From the NCBI RefSeq assembly GCF_964340395.1, contig NC_135557.1:5602216-5666215 (forward strand): a DNA stretch of 64,000 nt, written 5' to 3'. Below the pieces are notes generated by a model, which had not been told where the DNA came from, did not search any database, and saw only the letters and a list, made by a program, of their open reading frames with translations. Source of the stretch: Glandiceps talaboti (taxonomy: Eukaryota > Hemichordata > Enteropneusta > Spengelidae). The position numbers and the translations under genes were made by a program. How positions within the stretch are numbered: position 1 is the first letter of the stretch; each line of letters opens with the position of its first letter. Positions 38,301 to 51,838 of the stretch are shown here, one piece after another.

Positions 38301-41300
38301 TCAGGTCTCTTATATCTCAATATTTGACTGAATGTTTTGTTGAAGGGTAACATTGAGGTGAAATCAGTCAGAGTTTCCCCATATTTGCACTGTATGGGTT
38401 CCAACCATAACAATGAGAGCTACTAGAGTTTCACCATACATTCATTGGGTTCCAACCATAACAATGAAAGCTACTAGAGTTTCACCATACATTCATTGGG
38501 TTCCAACCATAACAATGAAAGCTACTAGAGTTTCACCATACATTCATTGGGTTCCAACCATAACAATGAAAGCTACTAGAGTTTCACTATACATTCATTG
38601 GGTTCCAACCATAACAATGAAAGCTACTAGAGTTTCACCATACATTCATTGGGTTCCAACCATAACAATGAAAGCTACTAGAGTTTCACCATACATTCAT
38701 TGTGTTCCAACCATAACAATGAAAGCTACTAGAGTTTCACCATACATTCATTGGGTTCCAACCATAACAATGAAAGCTACTAGAGTTTCACCATACATTC
38801 ATTGGGTTCCAACCATAACAATAAAAGCTACTAGATTTTCACCATACATTCATTGTGTTCCAACCATAACAATGAAAGTTACTAGAGTTTCACCACACAT
38901 TCATTGGGTTATAGTATATATAGTATTCTATAGACAATACACCATAGACACAGTAACAGACCAAGGGTAAATATAGTATTCTATAGACAATACACCATAG
39001 ACACAGTAACAGACCAAAGGTAAATATAGTATTCTATAGACAATACACCATAGACACAGTAATAGACCAAGGGTAAATATAGTATTGTATAGACAATACA
39101 CTATAGACACAGTAATAGACCAAAGGTAAATATAGTATTCTATAGACAATACACTATAGACACAGTAAGACCAAAGGTAAATATAGTATTCTATAGACAA
39201 TACACTATAGACACAGTAATAGACCAAGGGTAAATATAGTATTCTATAGACAATACACTATAGACACAGTAATAGACCAAAGGTAAATATAGTATTCTAT
39301 AGACAATACACCATAGACACAGTAATAGACCAAAGGTAAATATAGTATTCTATACACAATACACCATAGACACAGTAATAGACCAAGGGTAAATATAGTA
39401 TTCTATAGACAATACACCATAGACACAGTAACAGACAAAAGGTAAATATAGTATTCTATAGACAATACACCATAGACACAGTAACAGACCAAAGGTAAAT
39501 ATAGAATTCTATAGACAATACGCCATAGACACAGTAATAGACCAAAGGTAAATATAGTATTCTATAGACAATACACCATAGACACAGTAATAGACCAAAG
39601 GTAAATATAGTATTCTATACACAATACACCATAGACACAGTAATAGACCAAGGGTAAATATAGTATTCTATAGACAATACACCATAGACACAGTAACAGA
39701 CAAAAGGTAAATATAGTATTCTATACACAATACACCATAGACACAGTAAGACCAAAGGTAAATATAGTGTTCTATACACAATACACCATAGACACAGTAA
39801 CAGACCAAAGGTAAATATAGTATTCTATAGACAATACACCATAGACACAGTAACAGACCAAGGGTAAATATAGAATTCTATAGACAATACACCATAGACA
39901 CAGTAACAGAACAAAGGTAAATATAGTATTCTATAGACAATACACTATAGACACAGTAACAGACCAAAAGTAAATACAGTATTCTATAGACAATACACTA
40001 TAGACACAGTAACAGACCAAGGGTAAATATAGTATTCTATAGATAATACACCATAGACACAGTAACATTGTGACAGTCTTCATTGGTTACCTGTACACAT
40101 TGTGTACAAAATCTTGCTCATCAACAAGCTACATGTATCACCATCCTACGTCACTGAGCTGTTACCCGTACACAAGCCAATGCATGCTTTTCGTTCCAGC
40201 ACTCAGTTTACACTTACCATCCCGCAAGTTGCAACTACTACATACGGAGATAGCGCTTTCTCCTTTGCCAGTCCTAAGTTAAGGAACTCTCTCCCAATTC
40301 ACACTTATTAGGAGAGCTGTATCAATTGAAACATTCAGGTCACAACTAAAGACATACTTGTTTACAAACATTTACAACATATAGTAGTAATGTGACTGGT
40401 AAATTAGTAACCCTACCCTAGTCATAAATACAGACTACTATAGTAGTGATATCACTGGTAAATTAGTAACCCTACCCTAGTCATAAATACAGGACTACTA
40501 CAGTAGTGATATCACTGGTAAATTAGAAACCCTACCCTAGTCATAAATACAGACTACTATAGTAGTGATATCACTGGTAAATTAGTAACCCTACCCTAGT
40601 CATAAATACAGGACTACTATAGTAGTGATATCACTGGTAAATTAGTAATCCTACCCTAGTCATAAATACAAGACTACTACAGTAGTGATATCACTGGTAA
40701 ATTAGTAACCCTACCCTAGTCATAAACACAGGACTACTATAGTAGTGATATCACTGGTAAATTAGTAACCCTACCCTAGTCATAAACACAGGACTACCAC
40801 AGTAGTGATATCACTGGTAAATTAGTAATCCTACCCTAGTCATCAATACAGGGCTACTACAGTAGTGATATCACTGGTAAATTAGTAACCCTACACTAGT
40901 CATAAACACAGAACTACTACAGTAGTGATATCACTGGTAAATTAGTAATCCTACCCTAGTCATAAACACAGGACTACTATAGTAGTGATATCACTGGTAA
41001 ATTAGTAACCCTACCTTAGTCATAAATACAGGACTAATATAGTAGTGATATCACTGGTAAATTAGTAACCCTACCCTAGTCATAAACACAGGACTACTAT
41101 AGTAGTGATATCACTGGTAAATTAGTAATCCTACCCTAGTCATAAACACAGAACTACTACAGTAGTGATATCACTGGTAAATTAGTAACCCTACCCTGGT
41201 AAATTAGTAACCCTACCCTAGTCATAAATACAGGACTTCTATAGTAGTGATATCACTGGTAAATTAGTAACCCTACCCTGGTAAATTAGTAACCCTACCC

Positions 41301-44300
41301 TAGTCATAAATACAGTACTACTACAGTAGTGATATCACTGGTAAATTAGTAACCCTACCCTAGTCATAAATACAGGACTACTACAGTAGTGATATCACTG
41401 GTAAATTAGTAACCCTACCCTAGTCATAAATACAGGACTACTACAGTAGTGATATCACTGGTAAATTAGTAATCCTACCCTGGTGATAAATACAGGACTA
41501 CTATAGTAGTGATATCACTGGTAAATTAGTAATCCTACCCTAGTCATAAATACAAGACTACTACAGTAGTGATATCACTGGTAAATTAGTAACCCTACCC
41601 TGGTGATAAATACAGGACTACTACAGTAGTGATATCACTGGTAAATTAGTAACCCTACCCTAGTCATAAATACAGGACTACTATAGTAGTGATATCACTG
41701 GTAAATTAGTAACCCTACCCTAGTCATAAATACAGGACTACTACAGTAGTGATATCACTGGTAAATTAGTAACCCTACCCTAGTCATAAACACAGGACTA
41801 CGACAGTAGTGATATCACTGGTAAATTAGTAACCCTACACTTGTCATAAACATAGGACTACTACAGTAGTAATATCACTGGTAAATTAGTAACCCTACCC
41901 TTGTCATAAACACAGGACTACTACAGTAGTAATATCACTGGTAAATTAGTAACCCTACCCTTGTCATAAACACAGGACCACTACAGTAGTAATATCACTG
42001 GTAAATTAGTAACCCTACCCTGGCAAATTAGTAACCCTACCCTAGTCATAAATACAGGACTTCTATAGTAGTGATATCACTGGTAAATTAGTAACCCTAC
42101 CCTGGTAAATTAGTAACCCTACACTAGTCATAAATACAGTACTACTACAGTAGTGATATCACTGGTAAATTAGTAACCCTACCCTAGTCATAAATACAGG
42201 ACTACTACAGTAGTGATATCACTGGTAAATTAGTAATCCTACCCTAGTCATAAATACAGGACTACTACAGTAGTAATATCACTGGTAAATTAGTAACCCT
42301 ACCCTTGTCATAAATGCAGGACTACTATAGTAGTGATATCACTGGTAAATTAGTAACCCTACCCTAGTCATAAACACAGGACTACTACATTAGTGATATC
42401 ACTGGTAAATTAGTAATCCTACCCTAGTTATAAATACAGGACTACTACAGTAGTGATATCACTGGTAAATTAGTAATCCTACCCTAGTCATAAACACAGG
42501 ACTACTACAGTAGTAATATCACTGGTAAATTAGTACCCCTACCCTAGTCATAAATACAGGACTACTACAGTAGTGATATCACTGGTAAATTAGTAATCCT
42601 ACCCTGGTGATAAATACAGGACTACTATAGTAGTGATATCACTGGTAAATTAGTAACCTTACCCTAGTCATAAACACAGGACTACTACAGTAGTAATATC
42701 ACTGGTAAATTAGTACCCCTACCCTAGTCATAAATACAGGACTACTACAGTAGTGATATCACTGGTAAATTAGTAACCCTACCTTCGTCATAAATACAGG
42801 ACTACTACAGTAGTAATATCACTGGTAAATTAGTAACCCTACCCTAGTCATAAACACAGGACTACTACAGTAGTGATATCACTGGTAATTAGTAACCCTA
42901 CCCTAGTCATAAACACAGGACTACTACAGTAGTGATATCACTGGTAAATTAGTTATCCTACCCTAGTCATAAATACAGGACTACTACAGTAGTGATATCA
43001 CTGGTAAATTAGTAACCCTACCCTAGTCATACACACAGGACTACTACAGTAGTGATATCACTGGTAAATTAGTAACCCTACCCTAGTCATAAACACAGGA
43101 CTACTACAGTAGTGATATCACTGGTAAATTAGTAACCCTACCCTAGTCATAAATACAGGACTACTACAGTAGTGATATCACTGGTAAATTAGTAATCCTA
43201 CCCTGGTGATAAATACAGGACTACTATAGTAGTGATATCACTGGTAAATTAGTAATCCTACCCTAGTCATAAATACAGGACTACTACAGTAGTGATATCA
43301 CTGGTAAATTAGTACCCCTACCCTAGTCATAAATACAGGACTACTACAGTAGTGATATCACTGGTAAATTAGTAATCCTACCCTGGTGATAAATACAGGA
43401 CTACTATAGTAGTGATATCACTGGTAAATTAGTAACCTTACCCTAGTCATAAACACAGGACTACTACAGTAGTAATATCACTGGTAAATTAGTACCCCTA
43501 CCCTAGTCATAAATACAGGACTACTACAGTAGTGATATCACTGGTAAATTAGTAACCCTACCTTCGTCATAAATACAGGACTACTACAGTAGTAATATCA
43601 CTGGTAAATTAGTAACCCTACCCTAGTCATAAACACAGGACTACTACAGTAGTGATATCACTGGTAATTAGTAACCCTACCCTAGTCATAAACACAGGAC
43701 TACTACAGTAGTGATATCACTGGTAAATTAGTTATCCTACCCTAGTCATAAATACAGGACTACTACAGTAGTGATATCACTGGTAAATTAGTAACCCTAC
43801 CCTAGTCATACACACAGGACTACTACAGTAGTGATATCACTGGTAAATTAGTAACCCTACCCTAGTCATAAACACAGGACTACTACAGTAGTGATATCAC
43901 TGGTAAATTAGTAACCCTACCCTAGTCATAAATACAGGACTACTACAGTAGTGATATCACTGGTAAATTAGTAATCCTACCCTGGTGATAAATACAGGAC
44001 TACTATAGTAGTGATATCACTGGTAAATTAGTAATCCTACCCTAGTCATAAATACAGGACTACTACAGTAGTGATATCACTGGTAAATTAGTAACCCTAC
44101 CCTGGTGATAAATACAGGACTACTACAGTAGTGATATCACTGGTAAATTAGTAATCCTACCCTAGTCATAAATACAGGACTACTATAGTAGTGATATCAC
44201 TGGTAAATTAGTAATCCTACCCTAGTCATAAATACAGGACTACTATAGTAGTGATATCACTGGTAAATTAGTAACCGTACCCTAGTCATAAACACAGGAC

Positions 44301-47300
44301 TACTACAGTAGTGATATCACTGGTAAATTAGTAACCCTACCCTAGTCATAAATACAGGACTACTATAGTAGTGATATCACTGGTAAATTAGTAACCCTAC
44401 CCTAGTCATAAATACAGGACTACTATAGTAGTGATATCACTGGTAAATTAGTAACCCTACCCTAGTCATAAATACAGGACTACTATAGTAGTGATATCAC
44501 TGGTAAATTAGTAACCCTACCCTAGTCATAAATACAGGACTACTATAGTAGTGATATCACTGGTAAATTAGTAACCCTACCCTAGTCATAAATACAGGAC
44601 TACTATAGTAGTGATATCACTGGTAAATTAGTAACCCTACCCTAGTCATAAATACAGGACTACTACAGTAGTGATATACTACACAGAGTTTAGGAAGTTA
44701 TGTATTTTAGAATCACTCTAGGACTTGCATCAAAACACAAAACACAATCATTGACCCGCGCCTCTATTCAAAATTTATCAACAGGACGACACTTTTACTT
44801 TCTGTTTCAAAAATAGGGTGACCCCCTACTCTCCACTAATCCCTACCCACCACCCCAGCTGATGACAAAGAATGGTCCCTAATCTTTATAGAGTCTCTAT
44901 TACAACCATGATTTGTGCTGGGTGATTGATTATACATTATGCGGAACACTCAGAAATAAAGTGCATTGTCGCAAACCCCGGCCTGTTTTACGTCACCGTT
45001 CAGAACATGCTGTCCTAGGCCATGAGAGCATTCATATATAATCTAGGTATTTATACTCCTTGTGGCTCTGTACATCAACACTACAACCAATCAGATTGCC
45101 TCATGCATATCACTTGATATACAATGCCTTGGCAAGATACTACATACACTGAAAACTAAACCCATTCACAACCTGTAGTTATCGAAGTGTTGTTTACCAT
45201 ACTCTTGATTGCCGAACTGAACCTTAGTTGAACGTTGAATAAGTATGATCTTTTATATTACCACAGTGCTCTTTGACCACACTTCAGAATGCCAGGAATG
45301 AATTCATGGCACCCGTACGTGCCCATTTTATCAGACCTTAATGTAAATTTTCAACAAATCTTTCCACGTTCTTACTTTATAGTCTACTTTAACTCCATCA
45401 TATGTTGGTTATCCTAGTAGATTTAATTGATGCTAGTATTACTAACTTTTACATGGGTGTTTTGAATCACCCGTTCACATTTACTCAGTGACATTTACTC
45501 AGTGCATGCATCTGTCAACATTTTTCTATTCACTATGTCTGCATGTTAGACTCACTTGATACGCTCAGAATATACCATTGCTTCAAGAGAATAGCCCTAT
45601 AAACAGGCAAATTAGTCACACTGACATTCATTCAGAGTGACAGGTCAGGTATAAGTCTGAGTGTAAGTATAATTAGTCACTGATCAGCGTTAGATAAATG
45701 TGTAGAGCACGGTGAACATGCTTGCACTCTAGAACACATGATGGGGGGGGGGGGGGGTTCAACTTATTTTCAACAACTAAAATCATTAAGCCATGCTTCT
45801 GTACTTAAATTTCCATACATTTATTATACAACAAATTATGTGCATACAATTAACCACCAACAATAAATACTAAACAGCTATAACTATACATTCAAATATA
45901 TCATAAACTCTTATATTTGTCTCTTGATACATCCAATGCATATTGACGTGGAGTCAAAACATTGCACCTTGAAGTTTGTTAGAAATGACTTCTCAAAATA
46001 GTTGTATGGCTTCCCTATACTGTTTCATTTACTCTGTACACACCAGTCTGACATCTTGTGTTTCATTTACTCTGTACACACCAGACTAACACCTTGGTGA
46101 CAACTGTTCCATTTACTGTGTACACACCATGCAGACTGACACCTTGTGTGACAACTGCTTCATTTACTCTGTACACACCAGACAGACACCTTGTGTGACA
46201 ACTGCTTCATTTACTCTGTACACACCAGACTAACACCTTGGTGACAACTGTTCCATTTACTGTGTACACACCAGACTAACACCTTGGTGACAACTGTTCC
46301 ATTTACTGTGTACACACCAGACTGACACCTTGTGTGACAACTGCTTCATTTACTCTGTACACACCAGACAGACACCTTGTGTGACAACTGCTTCATTTAC
46401 TCTGTACACACCAGACAGACACCTTGTGTGACAACTGTTTCATTTACTCTGTACACACCAGACTGACACCTTGTGTGACAACTGTTTCATTTACTCTGTA
46501 CACACCAGACAGACACCTTGTGTGACAACTATTTCATTTACTCTGTACACACCAGACAGACACCTTGTGTGACAACTGCTTCATTTACTCTGTACACACC
46601 AGACTGACACCTTGTGTGACAACTGTTTCATTTACTCTGTACACACCAGACAGACACCTGGTATGATAATTGTTTCATTTACTCTGTACACACCAGACTA
46701 ACACCTTGTATGACAATTGTTTCATTTACTCTGTACACACCAGACTAACACCTTGTGTGACAACTGTTTCATTTACTCTGTACACACCAGACTGACACCT
46801 TGTCAAAGCATAGACAATCTCCCATCCATTGTTTATGGTCAAAGGTGACAAAAATAAGAATACCTCAGGCTATTAAAAAGAAATAAATTTATATGACCAA
46901 AGTACCTTAATGGTTACCATGGTAAGCAAAAATAGTACTTTTGTCATGGTATTTTTTAAACCTGAGAACGGGTCACTGATGTGTTACTTTTCTGTCAATT
47001 TAACAAAATCCAAACAACACACTACACACCAATCACAGTTATAAGTTTCGTGTGGTATATTATTTTTTATCAACTATTACTTGTTGTCAAAGTTTATACT
47101 TACTTTTATCATCAGTGGGCTTACGTGTGCTTCCAGTCAACTTTCTGAACTGTCGAACCAATCTCTTTCTAAAACCTGTGAAAAAGAAAACATACAGTTA
47201 CTTCATTTATATTATAATGTAACCCGCGTCTTTAAAATTATTTTTATTTTGTGTGTGTGAATATATATTAAATTATAACTGTGTGTGAATATATATCAAA

Positions 47301-50300
47301 TGATAACTGTATGTGAATATATATTACATGAAAACTGTGTGTGCATATATATTACATTATAACTGTGTGAATATATATTACATTATAACTGTGTGTGCAT
47401 ATATATTACATTATAACTGTGTGAATATATATTACATTATAACTGTGAATATATATTACATTATAACTGTGTGTGAATATATATTACATTATAACTGTGT
47501 GAATATATATTACATTATAACTGTGTGAATATATATTACATTATAACTGTGAATATATATTACATTATAACTGTGTGAATATATATTACATTATAACTGT
47601 GAATATATATTACATTATAACTGTGTGTGAATATATATTACATTATAACTGTGTGGTGAATATATATTACATTATAACTATGTGAATATATATTACATTA
47701 TAACTATGTGAATATATATTACATTATAACTGTGAATATATATTACATTATAACTGTGTGTGAATATATATTACATTATAACTGTGTGTGAATATATATT
47801 ACATTATAACTATGTGAATATATATTACATTATAACTGTGAATATATATTACATTATAACTGTGAATATATATTACATTATAACTGTGTGTAAATATATA
47901 TTACATTATAACTGTGTGTAAATATATATTACATTATAACTGTGTGGTGAATATATATTACATTATAACTGTGAATATATATTACATTATAACTGTGTGT
48001 GAATATATATTACATTATAACTGTGGTGAATATATATTACATTATAACTGTGTGGTGAATATATATTACATTATAACTGTGTGTGAATATATATTACATT
48101 ATAACTGTGTGAATATATATTACATTTTAACTGTGTGGTGAATATATATTACATTATAACTGTGTGTGAATATATATTACATTATAACTGTGTGAATATA
48201 TATTACATTATAACTGTGTGGTGAATATATATATTACATTATAACTGTGTGTGAATATATATTACATTATAACTGTGTGAATATATATTACATTTTAACT
48301 GTGTGGTGAATATATATTACATTATAACTGTGTGGTGAATATATATTACATTATAACTGTGTGGTGAATATATATTACATTATAACTGTGAATATATATT
48401 ACATTATAACTGTGTGTGAATATATATTACATTTTAACTGTGTGTGAATATATATTACATTATAACTGTGTGTGAATATATATTACATTATAACTGTGTG
48501 GTGAATATATATTACATTTTAACTGTGTGAATATATATTACATTATAACTGTGTGTGAATATATATTACATTATAACTGTGTGGTGAATATATATTACAT
48601 TTTAACTGTGTGAATATATATTACATTATAACTGTGTGAATATATATTACATTATAACTGTGTGGTGAATATATATTACATTATAACTGTGTGAATATAT
48701 ATTACATTATAACTGTGTGTGAATATATATTACATTATAACTGTGTGGTGAATATATATTACATTTTAACTGTGTGGTGAATATATATTACATTATAACT
48801 GTGTGTGAATATATATTACATTATAACTGTGTGTGAATATATATTACATTATAACTGTGTGAATATATATTACATTATAACTGTGTGAATATATATTACA
48901 TTATAACTGTGTGAATATATATTACATTATAACTGTGTGAATATATATTACATTATAACTGTATGTGAATATATATTACATTATAACTGTGTGTAAATAT
49001 ATATTACATTATAACTGTGTGAATATATATTACATTATAACTGTGTGAATATATATTACATTATAACTGTGTGAATATATATTACATTATAACTGTGTGA
49101 ATATATATTACATTATAACTGTGAATATATATTACATTATAACTGTGTGAATATATATTACATTATAACTGAATATATATTACATTATAACTGTATGTGA
49201 ATATATATTACATTATAACTGTGTGAATATATATTACATTATAACTGTATGTGAATATATATTACATTATAACTGTGTGAATATATATTACATTATAACT
49301 GTATGTGAATATATATTACATTATAACTGTGTGAATATATATTACATTATAACTGTATGTGAATATATATTACATTATAACTGTGTGAATATATATTACA
49401 TTATAACTGTATGTGAATATATATTACATTATAACTGTGTGAATATATATTACATTATAACTGTATGTGAATATATATTACATTATAACTGTGTGAATAT
49501 ATATTACATTATAACTGTATGTGAATATATATTACATTATAACTGTGTGAATATATATTACATTATAACTGTATGTGAATATATATTACATTATAACTGT
49601 GTGAATATATATTACATTATAACTGTATGTGAATATATATAAATTATAACTGTGAATATATATTACATTATAACTGTATGTGAATATATATAAATTATAA
49701 CTGTGTGAATATATATTACATTATAACTGTGTGTGAATATATATTACATTATAACTGTGTGGAGAATATATATATTACATTATAACTGTGTGGTGAATAT
49801 ATATTACATTATAACTGTGTGTATATATATTACATTATAACTGTGTGAATATATATTACATTATGTGTGTGAATATATATTACATTATAACTGTATGTGA
49901 ATATATATTACATTATAACTGTGTGAATATATATTACATTATAACTGTGTGAATATATATTACATTATAACTGTGTGGTGAATATATATTACATTATAAC
50001 TGTGTGAATATATATTACATTATAACTGTGTGGTGAATATATATTACATTATAACTGTGTGAATATATATTACATTATAACTGTGTGAATATATATTACA
50101 TTATAACTGTGTGAATATATATTACATTATAACTGTGTGTGAATATATATTACATTATAACTGTGTGGTGAATATATATTACATTTTAACTGTGTGAATA
50201 TATATTACATTATAACTGTGTGAATATATATTACATTATAACTGTGTGAATATATATTACATTATAACTGTGTGTGAATATATATTACATTATAACTGTG

Positions 50301-51760
50301 TGGTGAATATATATTACATTATAACTGTGTATGAATATATATTACATTATAACTGTGTATGAATATATATTACATTATAACTGTATATGAATATATATAA
50401 ATAATATAATAAAAATGCAAACACAATTAGATAAAAAAATGCAAACAAGATGAGAGGTTGAAATAAAAATGTGAACACAATTAGATAAAAATGCAAACAA
50501 AATGAGAGATTGAAATAAAAATGCTAACACAATTAGATAAAAATGCAAACAAAATGAGAGGTTGAAATAAAAATGTGAACAGAATTAGATAAAAATGCAA
50601 ACAAAATGAGAGGTTGAAATAAAAATGCAAACACAATTAGATAAAAATGCAAATAAATGAGAGGTTGAAATAAAAATGTGAACACAATTAGATAAAAATG
50701 CAAACAAAATGAGAGGTTGAAATAAAAATGCTAACACAATTAGATAAAAATGCAAACAAAATGAGAGGTTGAAATAAAAATGTGAACACAATTAGATAAA
50801 AATGCAAACAAAATGAGAGGTTGAAATAAAAATGTGAACACAATTAGATAAAAATGCAAACAAAATGAGAGGTTGAAATAAAAATGAAAACACAATGAGA
50901 TAAAAATGCAAACAAAATGAGAGGTTGAAATAAAAATGTGAACACAATGAGACAAAAATGCAAACAAAATGAGAGGTTGAAATAAAAATGTGAACACAAT
51001 GAAATAAAAATGGAGACAAAATGAGAGAATAAAATGAAAATGTAAACTAAAAATAATGTTAAGACAAGTGTTTTGGCACTAATCTCACCTCATAAGGAAC
51101 ACCCTTCTACTTTCCATTTCAAAATTAGAGTGACCCCTACTCTCCACTAATCCCTACCCACCACCCCAGCTGATGACAAAGAATGGTCCCTAATCTTTAT
51201 AGAGTCTCTATTACAACCATGATTTGTGCTGGGTGATTATACATTATGCAGAACATTCATAAATAAACTGGATTGCTGTGTAATCAAAATACTGTTTGGG
51301 TAGAATGTATGGACAGTTGATGAAATATTGCCATTGAAAATGAAGCCTTTACATCAGTATACAATGCCAACTTATAATTATTTAGGTCCTGTCTACGTTA
51401 GCTTTAAAACAGTTGATTTACCATCATTATCAACATTACAACTCTACAACTCACCTTCTTTTTTAACCTTTCCTTGGTCATCTTTTTCAGGGTTGCCACT
51501 TTTGTCCTCCTCTTCCTTCTTCTGAGTCTCTGTTTCTCTTGCAGCATCTTTTTCAACAGCAGATTTATCTGAATATTTGTAAATGAAAATAAATACGCTC
51601 TGTTTTGTTGTAAGTACTGGGAGTTTTGGAAAAATTCCATTAACAAAGGCACACAATTTATGTGTTGAATACACTGCTTGGAAAGAAACACCTCTTTGCA
51701 TACATTCAGAAAAAGATTGATATATATATATATATCATTAGTCCCAAGGTAAATAGTGAC

Positions 51761-51791
<31 letters not shown>

Positions 51792-51805
51792 GGAGAGAGA
51801 CAGAC

Positions 51806-51838
<33 letters not shown>

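Noticed and set aside
38413-38970. 185-codon frame with ten 17-residue repeats
   Set aside because: The 51-bp repeat keeps the frame open by length alone. It is antisense to the host gene, inside an intron, and has no splice or promoter support.
40386-44682. CRISPR-like array of regular 60-bp units
   Set aside because: The whole unit is repeated, with no unique spacers, and the window is eukaryotic; it is a minisatellite.
49223-49642. 139-codon repeat frame
   Set aside because: Produced by alternating 26- and 28-bp minisatellite units, total 54 bp; same artefact as above.
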